The notes under the pieces: model-generated
What the model was told of the DNA's origin: nothing
What the model saw: the letters and a program-made list of their open reading frames with translations, nothing else
Databases searched by the model: none
Source of the DNA: Alphaproteobacteria bacterium
Lineage (GTDB): Bacteria; Pseudomonadota; Alphaproteobacteria; Caulobacterales; Maricaulaceae
DNA length: 7,281 nt
Direction: 5' to 3'
NCBI GenBank assembly: GCA_030428405.1
Contig: JAUIEH010000128.1
Coordinates: 1-7,281 of the forward strand
In this document: in pieces, positions 1 to 6,186 of the stretch
Layout: the number at the start of each line of letters is the position of its first letter
How positions within the stretch are numbered: the stretch's first letter is position 1
Translations under genes and position numbers: made by a program

Positions 1-1
1 C

Positions 2-415
2 GCTGCGTTGCTGCATGACCGCACCGGGCCGCTGCGATGCGATTATGTCGGCGGCTTAGAGATGGGCGCCGTGCCGTTGGTGTCTGCACTGACGGCCATC
101 AGCTTCATGCGCAACGCGCCGCAGCGCGCATTCTTCGTGCGCAAGCAGGCCAAGGAGCATGGCGCGCGCGCCCAGATCGAGGGCCTGCCGAGCGAGGATG
201 CGCTCAAGGGAAAGCGCGTCGCGATGATTGAAGACGTGACGACGACCGGCGGCTCGATCCTCAAGGCCGTTGAGATCGTGCGCGAGGCCGGCGCGACGGT
301 GGAGCATGTCGTCACGCTTCTCGATCGCGAAGAAGGCGCCCGCGAAGCGCTCGCCGCCGCGGGATTGGAGCTTATCGCCGTGCTGACGGCTTCAGACTTC
401 GACGAAGCCTCTTGA
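2..415 (+). CDS. pyrE: Orotate phosphoribosyltransferase, C-terminal part (5' end outside window)
   Basis: Transfers the phosphoribosyl group of PRPP to orotate, giving OMP in de novo pyrimidine synthesis; cytoplasmic and normally a dimer. The frame is open from the left edge, so the N-terminal part (perhaps 50 residues, judged from a usual length near 190) is missing. The internal TTG at 8 is not the real start. Seen directly: the mobile catalytic loop FVRKQAKEHG at about 134-163, with the family's K-x-x-K-x-H-G pattern, and the type I PRPP-binding motif MIEDVTTTGGS at 224-256. Upstream, GGLEMGAVPL matches the segment that contacts ribose phosphate. The pair of motifs separates PyrE from other phosphoribosyltransferases. 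The TGA stop (413-415) overlaps the start of the next gene by 4 bases, so the two are probably translationally coupled and in one operon with the moeB-like gene. Confidence 0.95.
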   Translation, partial: AALLHDRTGPLRCDYVGGLEMGAVPLVSALTAISFMRNAPQRAFFVRKQAKEHGARAQIEGLPSEDALKGKRVAMIEDVTTTGGSILKAVEIVREAGATVEHVVTLLDREEGAREALAAAGLELIAVLTASDFDEAS

Positions 416-816
416 ACACGTTGCGCACGCTATTGGCCTATGTGGCCGCGTGCGCCGCTTCCAGCGCAGTCTTGACGCTGGCCGGGTTCAGCCTCGCGCT
501 GCAGGATATCGGTCTGAGCCAGGACGTGGCCGACTCGGCGCCCTTTGTCTGGGGCTGGCTGTTCGGCGCGACGCTTTTCATCCTCGCAGCGCCTTGCCTG
601 CTCATGGTCCAGGTCGTGCGCACAGCGCGCGGTCCACGCCCGCTTTCCGACATCATCGCCGGCGTCATTCTCGCGCTCGGCGCGGCGGTGTTGTTGTCTG
701 AGTTCTTCGTCGCTTATGTGCTCGAAAGCGGCGGACGGCCGGGCTGGTACGGCGTTTTCGCCACAGCCGGCGCAATTGGCGGCGCGGTCTACGGACTGAT
801 GCGCGTGCGCGATTAG
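412..816 (+). CDS. Small four-helix inner-membrane protein, function unknown
   Basis: 134 residues, not recognised as a named family. Four hydrophobic segments are visible: about residues 7-30, 44-68, 79-103 and 112-131. A short basic stretch (VRTARGPRP, 69-77) lies between the second and third and should be cytoplasmic under the positive-inside rule, giving both termini inside. There is no catalytic-looking motif and no cysteine or histidine cluster. The start chosen is TTG at 412, inside the pyrE stop (TTGA overlap). The Shine-Dalgarno is weak (GAAG at 404-407); TTG 421, TTG 433 or GTG 442 are alternatives that would trim the first helix. The gap to the moeB-like gene is 32 bp, so it sits mid-operon. 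Its hydrophobic pattern and its fit between two certain genes support that it is real. A link to pyrimidine or cofactor metabolism is only inferred from position. Confidence 0.75.
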   Translation: MNTLRTLLAYVAACAASSAVLTLAGFSLALQDIGLSQDVADSAPFVWGWLFGATLFILAAPCLLMVQVVRTARGPRPLSDIIAGVILALGAAVLLSEFFVAYVLESGGRPGWYGVFATAGAIGGAVYGLMRVRD

Positions 817-848
817 GCGCCCGCGCCGCGCTCCTCTATCAAACAGCC

Positions 849-1616
849 ATGCCGCTGAACCCGGACCAGATCGAGCGATACGCGCGCCACATCGTGCTCA
901 AGGAGATCGGCGGGCCCGGTCAGGCGAAGCTGCGCGCCGCATCAGTGCTGATCATCGGCGTGGGCGGACTGGGCGCGCCAGCGGCGCTTTACCTCGCGGC
1001 GGCGGGCGTCGGCCGGCTCGGCCTTCTCGACCACGATGCAGTGGCGCTCTCCAATCTGCAGCGCCAGATCCTGTTTCGAAGCTCCGATGTCGGACGGCCG
1101 AAGATTGACGCCGCTGCGGACGCTTTATCCGACCTCAATCCCGACGTCGCGCTGGATGTGCGTCTGGCGCGGCTGAGCGCGCAGAACGCCGAAGCGCAGC
1201 TGGCCGATTTCGATCTCATTCTCGACGGCACAGATGATTTCGCCACGCGCTTTGCGGCCAATGCCGCATGTCATGAACTTGCCAAGCCGCTCATTTCCGG
1301 CGCGGTCGGGCGCTGGTCCGGACAGATCGCAACATTCAAATCCGGGCTGACGAAAGAAGGGCCTGTCGAAGCGCGCCTGCCCTGCTATCGCTGCCTCGTG
1401 CGTGATGTCCCGCCCGACATCGAGACCTGCGAAGCGGTGGGCGTCGTCGGCGCGCTCACTGGCGTCATCGGCGCGATGATGGCGCTGGAGGCGGTCAAGG
1501 AGATCACCGGCGCAGGCGAGAGCATGGCGGGTCGGCTGATGATCTATGACGGCCTCAGCGCTGAGGCGCGTACGGTCTCCCTGCCGCCCGATCCTGAATG
1601 TCCCGTATGCGGATGA
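849..1616 (+). CDS. moeB: MoeB/ThiF-family sulfur-carrier adenylyltransferase
   Basis: E1-like enzyme that adenylates the C-terminal Gly-Gly of a small sulfur carrier (MoaD for molybdopterin, or ThiS for thiamine) with ATP in the cytoplasm. At 255 residues it matches E. coli MoeB (249) end to end. Seen: the nucleotide-binding glycine loop GVGGLG (37-42), Asp61 at the end of the next strand, the NLQRQ signature (69-73), Lys85 and the TDD motif (128-130). By hand alignment Arg13, Arg72, Lys85 and Asp129 correspond to E. coli MoeB Arg14, Arg73, Lys86 and Asp130. Two CxxC pairs, Cys179/Cys182 and Cys251/Cys254, form the structural zinc site. Cys194 (TCEAVG) occupies the conserved active-site cysteine position. 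There is no rhodanese domain, unlike the MOCS3/MoeZ type. The ATG at 849 fits the family N-terminus, but no good Shine-Dalgarno precedes it, suggesting translation coupled to the gene before. Whether it serves MoaD, ThiS or both cannot be told from sequence. Confidence 0.93.
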   Translation: MPLNPDQIERYARHIVLKEIGGPGQAKLRAASVLIIGVGGLGAPAALYLAAAGVGRLGLLDHDAVALSNLQRQILFRSSDVGRPKIDAAADALSDLNPDVALDVRLARLSAQNAEAQLADFDLILDGTDDFATRFAANAACHELAKPLISGAVGRWSGQIATFKSGLTKEGPVEARLPCYRCLVRDVPPDIETCEAVGVVGALTGVIGAMMALEAVKEITGAGESMAGRLMIYDGLSAEARTVSLPPDPECPVCG

Positions 1617-1620
1617 GGCG

Positions 1621-3666
1621 CTAGTCGGCGCCGCGCGATCGTCGCGGCGCGATGCCGCGATCCATGGCGCCAAGGGCGGCGTAGTCAGGCTCCGGGCCAG
1701 TCCGTCCGCCAATATTCGCCGCCAGGAACAGTTCAAGCTCACGCAGCGCGCGCGCCTCCAGCTCTGACGGCCAGTCGGTATGCTCGGCGCCGGCGAACTC
1801 GAAATAGCGCGCTGATCCGCCCGCCAGAATGACCGCGTCGCGCATGAGCTCGGCTTGCGCCGGCGGCACGGTCTCGTCGCTCAAACCGTGCATCAAAAGG
1901 ATAGGCGCCTGAACATCAGCCGCCAGCTGGCGGGGCGAGACCTCGTCCATGCGTGCGCCGTCAGTGTCCGGGTCCCCGATCAGACGGCGCCAATAGACAT
2001 ATTCGTCCGACCGTTCGCCCGCTTCTTCGCCGAGCCAATTCATGAATGCGCGCAGGTCGGACAATCCCGACCGGCTCGCCGCGCATTGATAAAGCTCAGG
2101 CGTCAGCGTCGCGCCCGCGAGCGCGGCGTAACCGCCATACGATGCGCCATAGATGCAAACCCGGTCGGCGTCGACGCGGCCTTGCTCGATCAAATGCATC
2201 AGACCGTCGGTGATGTCGTTCTGCATCGCGCGGCCCCACTCGCCCCGACCGGCGGCCGTGAACGCGCGGCCATAACCCGCCGAGCCGCGGAAATTCGGCT
2301 GGAACACCGCATAGCCGCGCGAAGCGAGAAACTGCGCGGTGATGTCGAAATCGAGGGAGTCGCGCAGCTCGGGACCGCCATGCGGCATCACGACCAGCGG
2401 CGGCGGCGCGCCGGCGGGATCGTCCGGCACGGTCAGATAGCCGGTGATTTCGAGCCCGTCGCGCGCCCGATAGCGGATGACTTCGACCTCATTGCCGAAA
2501 TCGCGCAGGTCTGGATGGGTGTCGGCGAGACGCGTCACGCGCGCCTGCGAGACGTCGTAGACATTGTACGAGCCCGGTTCATCCGGACCCGACACAAGAA
2601 GGACATAGCGCTGGCCGTCCACGCTTGAATCGACGATGCGGATATTCGCGTCGCCGCCGAAAAACTCATCGACCCCGTCGAAATGCGCCTGCAGCTCGGC
2701 GTCCGCGAAGATATAGCGCATGCGGTCATCGATATAGGACGCGCCGATATACTGGCCGCTCATCGGGTCGAACAGGACGCTGTTAATGTCCACGCGCGGA
2801 TGCGCCACGACCGGATCGCCGAAAGCGTTCGTCTGCGTATCAAAGAGATAAACGCCCGCGCGCTCGGTGCCCCTTGGGCGCGCGACCGCATAAACGACGC
2901 CAGGACGATCGCCCGCCGCCATCGGCCAGAACTCCTGGCGGTCGAGCTCTTGCACCGTCTGGAACTGGGTCCAGCGCTGCTCGCCTGGGGCGCGCGTGAA
3001 ATAGCGGCGCGAGGAATTGCGCGTATCCGCATCGATGCGCACAACCGGCACGCCGTCGACATCGGTGACCCAGCCGAGCGTGTTCCGCCGGCCACGCTCC
3101 ACGCGCGAAGCAGCGCCGTTCACGACATTCACCCGAAAGAGGTCGATTTCAGCGCCACGCACAGCGGGCATCAGGACGTGGTTGGGTTCGCCGCTCAAAA
3201 CGTCCGTAACGCGCGACAAGTCCTGACTGCGACTGGCCGCCCGGCGTTCCTCGCCCTGAACGCCGCGGAACAAAAGCACCTGATCGGAACCGTCGCGGTT
3301 CATCGCGATGGTGCGATAGCGCGGCTCGAGATGGACCCAATAGGTGGTCGAGTAGAACTGGAGGCCGTCAAAGACATTGACCAGCAGGCGATCATCGCTC
3401 GCCCACTCAACCCATTGAAAAGTAACATCTTCGATGTCTATGCCGTCGGGCGCGGCGTCGAGATTGTCGACGTCGAACACGGCCAGCACATCGCGATTGT
3501 CGACGCGCGTGACCATGGAGACATGCGCGCCGCTCGGCGATATCTGGACATTGGACACGGCCGGCGGGGCCACGAAGGCCTCAATGCGCGGGTCATCGGC
3601 TCGCGCGGGAACACCCCCCGCAAGCACGACGGCTCCCAGCGCCAATACCGCAATCCCGCGCAACAT
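1621..3666 (-). CDS. Secreted S9-family serine peptidase (acylaminoacyl-peptidase / prolyl-oligopeptidase type)
   Basis: 681 residues. A signal peptide (residues 1-23, cleavage probably after ARA before DD) sends it to the periplasm or outside. Residues about 30-390 have the beta-propeller character that gates substrates in S9 enzymes. About 400-650 is the alpha/beta-hydrolase catalytic domain. Seen there: HGGP (429-432) near the oxyanion region, nucleophile Ser509 in GASYGG (507-512), Asp597 in HGLSD, and His629 in AEHTDW, spaced as in S9. It should cleave short peptides; the exact preference (N-acyl, dipeptidyl or other) cannot be read. The only two cysteines, Cys504 and Cys528, flank the nucleophile and may form a disulfide. 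The start is ATG at 3666, because GGGGAGAG lies just upstream and the signal peptide follows. The frame stays open to 3750, but that extension is a basic leader that would bury the signal. It converges on moeB, with 4 bp between the stops. Confidence 0.92.
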   Translation of the reverse strand: MLRGIAVLALGAVVLAGGVPARADDPRIEAFVAPPAVSNVQISPSGAHVSMVTRVDNRDVLAVFDVDNLDAAPDGIDIEDVTFQWVEWASDDRLLVNVFDGLQFYSTTYWVHLEPRYRTIAMNRDGSDQVLLFRGVQGEERRAASRSQDLSRVTDVLSGEPNHVLMPAVRGAEIDLFRVNVVNGAASRVERGRRNTLGWVTDVDGVPVVRIDADTRNSSRRYFTRAPGEQRWTQFQTVQELDRQEFWPMAAGDRPGVVYAVARPRGTERAGVYLFDTQTNAFGDPVVAHPRVDINSVLFDPMSGQYIGASYIDDRMRYIFADAELQAHFDGVDEFFGGDANIRIVDSSVDGQRYVLLVSGPDEPGSYNVYDVSQARVTRLADTHPDLRDFGNEVEVIRYRARDGLEITGYLTVPDDPAGAPPPLVVMPHGGPELRDSLDFDITAQFLASRGYAVFQPNFRGSAGYGRAFTAAGRGEWGRAMQNDITDGLMHLIEQGRVDADRVCIYGASYGGYAALAGATLTPELYQCAASRSGLSDLRAFMNWLGEEAGERSDEYVYWRRLIGDPDTDGARMDEVSPRQLAADVQAPILLMHGLSDETVPPAQAELMRDAVILAGGSARYFEFAGAEHTDWPSELEARALRELELFLAANIGGRTGPEPDYAALGAMDRGIAPRRSRGAD
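1628..1650. terminator. Possible hairpin between convergent moeB and S9 peptidase genes
   Basis: A perfect 8-bp GC-only inverted repeat (GCGCCGCG at 1628-1635, CGCGGCGC at 1643-1650) with a 7-nt loop begins 12 nt after the moeB stop. It lies inside the last codons of the opposing peptidase gene. No T run follows on the plus strand, so it is not a classic intrinsic terminator. It could stall or protect the moeB transcript end, or be a by-product of GC-rich Arg/Gly codons. Confidence 0.3.
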
Positions 3667-3732
3667 CTGCTCTCCCCGGGAGGAGGCTACATGGTGCGAC
3701 TTCCGGGGTCGACCGCGCAAGTGTCCAATCCG

Positions 3733-3764
3733 GCGCCGACCCGATTTCAAAAACGGGCCGGCGC
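3733..3764 (-). terminator. Hairpin downstream of histone-like gene
   Basis: Arms at 3733-3743 and 3754-3764 make an 11-bp stem with a 10-nt A/T-rich loop, starting 12 nt after the stop of the minus-strand histone-like gene. The single non-Watson-Crick position (3739/3758) is a G-U pair in minus-strand RNA but an A-C mismatch in plus-strand RNA, so the structure is better on the minus strand. The T run lies in the loop rather than after the stem, so it is an atypical terminator. It would separate the histone-like gene from the peptidase gene downstream. Confidence 0.5.
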
Positions 3765-3775
3765 GGTGGACGCTG

Positions 3776-4135
3776 TTACTTCTTGCGCGCCGCGCCGCGC
3801 GACGCTGTCGCTTTGGCGCGAGCAGGCGCTTTGGCGCGAGCAGTCGTTTTGGCTGCGGATTTCGTAGCGCCGGACTTGGCCGTCGTGCGAGCCTTGGTCG
3901 CCGTTTTAGCGGCGGCCTTTGTCGCAGTCTTGGCCGGAGCCTTTTTGGTCGCTGTTTTCGCCGCCGGCTTCGTGGCGGCGGTTTTGGTTTTCGTCGCCGC
4001 AGACTTGGCCGTCGTTTTCGCGCGCGTCGTCGTCGCCTTGGCGGCCGACGATTTGGATGCGGATGAACGAGCGGTCGTCTTCGACGCCGTCGATTTGCTG
4101 GCGGCTTTGCCTGAGGCCGCTTTCTTCACAGGCAT
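3776..4135 (-). CDS. Histone H1-like Lys/Ala-rich DNA-binding protein
   Basis: 119 residues built from only nine amino-acid types (Ala, Lys, Thr, Ser, Arg, Gly, Pro, one Met, one Val). There is no acidic, aromatic, Leu, Ile, Cys or His residue. This strongly basic, low-complexity composition matches bacterial proteins resembling the eukaryotic H1 tail (chlamydial Hc1/Hc2-like, Pseudomonas AlgP-like). They bind DNA without sequence preference and compact the nucleoid or affect transcription. Seen: AKTATK three times (59-64, 68-73, 76-81) and a C-terminal six-residue repeat ARAKAP/ARAKAT (100-111). No globular domain is present and the chain is probably disordered until bound. The start is ATG at 4135, with GAAGG 8 nt upstream; a TTG at 4150 would add five residues (MKVKN) but has no better ribosome site. 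It appears monocistronic: 139 bp separates it from the metallo-hydrolase upstream and a hairpin follows. A ribosomal- or ribonucleoprotein-associated basic tail protein is the main alternative. Confidence 0.85.
   Translation of the reverse strand: MPVKKAASGKAASKSTASKTTARSSASKSSAAKATTTRAKTTAKSAATKTKTAATKPAAKTATKKAPAKTATKAAAKTATKARTTAKSGATKSAAKTTARAKAPARAKATASRGAARKK
3809..3843. repeat. 17-bp tandem direct repeat, period 18 bp, inside histone-like gene
   Basis: Two identical 17-base copies lie at 3809-3825 and 3827-3843, one base apart (18-bp period, six codons). They encode the ARAKAP/ARAKAT repeat near the C-terminus. Because the DNA and not only the protein is identical, this looks like recent in-frame slippage or duplication, a length-changing site typical of H1-like genes. 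Confidence 0.7.
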
Positions 4136-4180
4136 GTTCTTTACCTTCAAAAAGCGCAGCGGCGAATCACTGCGCGAAGA

Positions 4181-4209
4181 CTATTGTGGGCGTTGCGCAA
4201 GCCCTGCAA
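4181..4209 (-). promoter_or_regulatory. Possible promoter of the histone-like gene
   Basis: On the minus strand, TTGCAG (4204-4209) could be a -35 element. It is followed by a -10-like CACAAT (4183-4188, 15-nt spacing) or CAATAG (4181-4186, 17-nt spacing). This is about 45 bases before the chosen ATG, in the least GC-rich part of the 139-bp gap. The match to sigma-70-type consensus is only partial. Confidence 0.25.
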
Positions 4210-4274
4210 GACGCAAGTGACGTTTTCTGAGGACAGGTTGCATTCCTGCGCTTGTCAGGCGCCGCGTCGCTCGC

Positions 4275-5186
4275 TCACTCGCTCAGTACAAGACGCGCTG
4301 CAAGGTCGGTGTAAACCAGTTCTATGAAGCGACGCGTGTTGATGAAGCCGCCGCCGAAACTCTCATAGTCTGCAAGCGGTTGGGCAGCGAGCGTATCCTC
4401 CAGACTGTCGCCGGCGCGCACATGTTCAGCAATCAGAGCGCGCGTCTCCGTCAGCATGTCGAGCGCAGCAATGACGTCGGCGCGTTCCGCGAGCGGGCCG
4501 TGACCGGGGATGATGCGCGCATCCTCGTTGATCAGGGTCAGCGCATAATCGAGCGCGCGGATATAGCCATCGATCGTTCCGCCGGCATTGACGTCGATAT
4601 AAGGGAAAAGCCCGTTCCAGAAGACGTCGCCCATATGCAAAACGCCGGCGCCTTCGAAATAAACGATAGAGTCTCCGTCCGTATGCGCATTAGGCACGTG
4701 CATGACGCGCACATTCTCGCCGTTCATGTAAAAATTCACGCCCGACTGAAACGTGATGATCGGCCACAAGGCCGGATCGGCGGCGGGTTCTTCTTCACCG
4801 GTGAGCGAGGAGACTTGCGGCTCGGTCAGCCGTTGGCGCGCATTCTCATGCGCGAAAATCGTCGCGCCGCGATCGGCCCACTCTTCGTTCCCGCCCATAT
4901 GGTCGCCGTGATAATGCGTGTTCAGGATGAAGCGGACATCGCCCGAGCCGGCGACCTCGGCGACAGCGGCTTCGATGCGCGGCGTCAAAGGCGCGAACTG
5001 ATCGTCGACCATGAAGGCGCCGTCCTCGCCGACGGAGAGGCCGATATTGCCGCCGCGTCCGACCAGCATGAACACGCCGGAGCCGAGATCGGTGACGACG
5101 ATGTCGGCGTCAAAGGCGCGTGTCTGCGCGTGCGCGCTCGCCGCGAACAGCGCAGCGGCGGCGATCGAGGATACGAGGCGAAGCAT
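4275..5186 (-). CDS. Exported metallo-beta-lactamase-fold hydrolase (downstream copy)
   Basis: 303 residues; a zinc-type hydrolase of the metallo-beta-lactamase superfamily with an unassigned substrate. The signal peptide spans residues 1-20, with cleavage likely after AHA before QT, and the mature chain has no cysteine, fitting the periplasm. All binuclear metal ligands are visible: His91, His93, Asp95 and His96 in HYHGDH, His168 in AHTDGD, Asp187 in MGD, and His229 in PGHG. Asp187 replaces the cysteine of B1 beta-lactamases, so the site resembles glyoxalase II, lactonase and B3-like enzymes; it is not evidence of antibiotic resistance. The start is ATG 5186, with GGAGGG 8 nt upstream; the frame continues to 5324 but that stretch overlaps the neighbour's end and lacks a signal peptide. 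It is the second of two tandem paralogues, with 91 bp between them and no clear terminator, so co-transcription is likely. Confidence 0.9.
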   Translation of the reverse strand: MLRLVSSIAAAALFAASAHAQTRAFDADIVVTDLGSGVFMLVGRGGNIGLSVGEDGAFMVDDQFAPLTPRIEAAVAEVAGSGDVRFILNTHYHGDHMGGNEEWADRGATIFAHENARQRLTEPQVSSLTGEEEPAADPALWPIITFQSGVNFYMNGENVRVMHVPNAHTDGDSIVYFEGAGVLHMGDVFWNGLFPYIDVNAGGTIDGYIRALDYALTLINEDARIIPGHGPLAERADVIAALDMLTETRALIAEHVRAGDSLEDTLAAQPLADYESFGGGFINTRRFIELVYTDLAARLVLSE

Positions 5187-5277
5187 GGGCGTTTCCCTCC
5201 GAAACTGTCGCGCAAAGGCGCTGTCGCGGCAGCATAGCGGCGCAAAGCGCAGAATCGAAAATTTCAGGACGCCCCGC

Positions 5278-6186
5278 CTACTCCGCAACGCGCGCGAACT
5301 CGCGCGCCATTTCAGCCGCGACATCCGCTGAATCGGTGAACCAGGCCCGCCAGTCCGGCGCGAGCGCCGCCAGCGGATCGGCCTCGGCGATCTCTTCCGG
5401 GCTCATGCCGTCCGCCTGCAGCGCTAAGACGGCGTGGCGCATCTCGTCCAGCATGGCGCGATAGGCGATGACGTCCGCGCGGCTCGCCAGCGGTCCATGG
5501 CCGGGCACGATGTCCGTGTCGGGACCTGCGAGCGCGATGATTTCGTCGAGTGCGGCGAGCGTGCCGTCGACGGAGCCTCCGGCGTAATGATCGATGATCG
5601 GCCAGACGCCGTTCACGAAGATGTCGCCCGTCGCGATTACGTCGGCGTCGATAAAGTGCACGACCGTGTCGCCGGCGGTGTGCGCGCGCTCATAGTGGAC
5701 GAGCGCGATGCGCTGATCGCCCAGATGGAGCGCGAACGCGCTGTCATAGGTCATGCGCGGCAAGAGCTCGGGCGCGCGCGGCTCGACCCAGTCCTGGCGG
5801 TAATCCGAAAAGCGCCGCTCGGCGATCCGGTGGCGCATGAATGTGTGACCGATCGACAAGGCGCCCGCCTCGTGAAACGCCGCAAGACCAAGCGTGTGGT
5901 CGCCGTGGTGATGGGTGGAGACGACGATGCGGGGCGCCTCGTCGAACGTCGCCATTGCGGTCTCGATCAGAGCCGGCGCGCTTTCGGGAAGGAAGGCGTC
6001 GGAAAAGACGAGCCCCTCGCCAGTCGCGCCCACCGCGACATTGCCGCCATAGCCCTCGACCATCAGCACGCGGCCGCCAAGATCTGTGACCTCCATAGGG
6101 TCGCCTTCCCCAAGGGGGGTCTCGTTGGCGGCGCCAAGAACAACTGACGCTCCAATCGCACTCAGCGCGGCGATTATCTTTCTCAT
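5278..6186 (-). CDS. Exported metallo-beta-lactamase-fold hydrolase (upstream copy)
   Basis: 302 residues; same superfamily as the gene after it. The metal ligands sit one residue further along: His92, His94, Asp96 and His97 in HHHGDH, His169 in AHTAGD, Asp188 in TGD, and His230 in PGHG. Residues 168-241 align without gaps to 167-240 of the other copy with 41 of 74 identical by hand count, so the two are paralogues that diverged substantially. The N-terminus (MRKIIAALSAIGASVVLGAA) is a basic then hydrophobic leader with a probable cleavage near residue 20. The protein has no cysteine. ATG 6186 is preceded by GGGAGGG at 7-nt spacing. It is first in the minus-strand pair and diverges from the SMP-30-like gene across 195 bp. 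The region between the HxHxDH motif and the second histidine differs most from its partner, suggesting a different substrate. Reaction unknown: ester, lactone, thioester or phosphoester hydrolysis are all possible. Confidence 0.9.
   Translation of the reverse strand: MRKIIAALSAIGASVVLGAANETPLGEGDPMEVTDLGGRVLMVEGYGGNVAVGATGEGLVFSDAFLPESAPALIETAMATFDEAPRIVVSTHHHGDHTLGLAAFHEAGALSIGHTFMRHRIAERRFSDYRQDWVEPRAPELLPRMTYDSAFALHLGDQRIALVHYERAHTAGDTVVHFIDADVIATGDIFVNGVWPIIDHYAGGSVDGTLAALDEIIALAGPDTDIVPGHGPLASRADVIAYRAMLDEMRHAVLALQADGMSPEEIAEADPLAALAPDWRAWFTDSADVAAEMAREFARVAE

Noticed and set aside
1125..1742. Minus-strand frame of 205 codons spanning the end of moeB
   Set aside because: It overlaps both the certain MoeB coding region and the peptidase C-terminus, with no supporting motif.
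1855..2628. Plus-strand open frame of 257 codons opposite the peptidase catalytic domain
   Set aside because: It is the antisense shadow of conserved catalytic-domain codons; its composition is Arg/His-rich and no motif is seen.
3667..3750. 28-codon N-terminal extension of the peptidase
   Set aside because: It would put an Arg/Lys/His-rich leader before the signal peptide and runs into the hairpin after the histone-like gene. A strong ribosome site precedes the internal ATG at 3666.
2683..3867. Long plus-strand open frame (394 codons) opposite the peptidase gene
   Set aside because: It mirrors the codon phase of the GC-rich S9 gene on the other strand, which has signal peptide, catalytic triad and ribosome site. 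The antisense product is His/Arg-rich with no family features.
3783..4220. Hydrophobic-looking plus-strand frame opposite the histone-like gene
   Set aside because: The complement of repeated Lys/Ala/Thr codons reads as Ala/Val/Leu/Phe-rich by chance. The minus-strand frame has the better ribosome site and a known compositional class.
4380..5237. Plus-strand open frame of 285 codons opposite the downstream metallo-hydrolase
   Set aside because: Antisense to a gene with a complete metal site, and its product shows no recognisable fold or export signal.
5187..5324. 46-codon N-terminal extension of the downstream metallo-hydrolase
   Set aside because: It overlaps the end of the upstream paralogue and would bury the signal peptide. 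GGAGGG stands before ATG 5186.
5434..6147. Plus-strand open frame of 237 codons opposite the upstream metallo-hydrolase
   Set aside because: Same antisense effect, with charged low-quality composition and no motif.
4275..6186. Antibiotic-resistance beta-lactamase
   Set aside because: The superfamily includes many non-lactamase hydrolases. Both copies carry Asp where B1 enzymes have Cys, and nothing points to beta-lactam cleavage.
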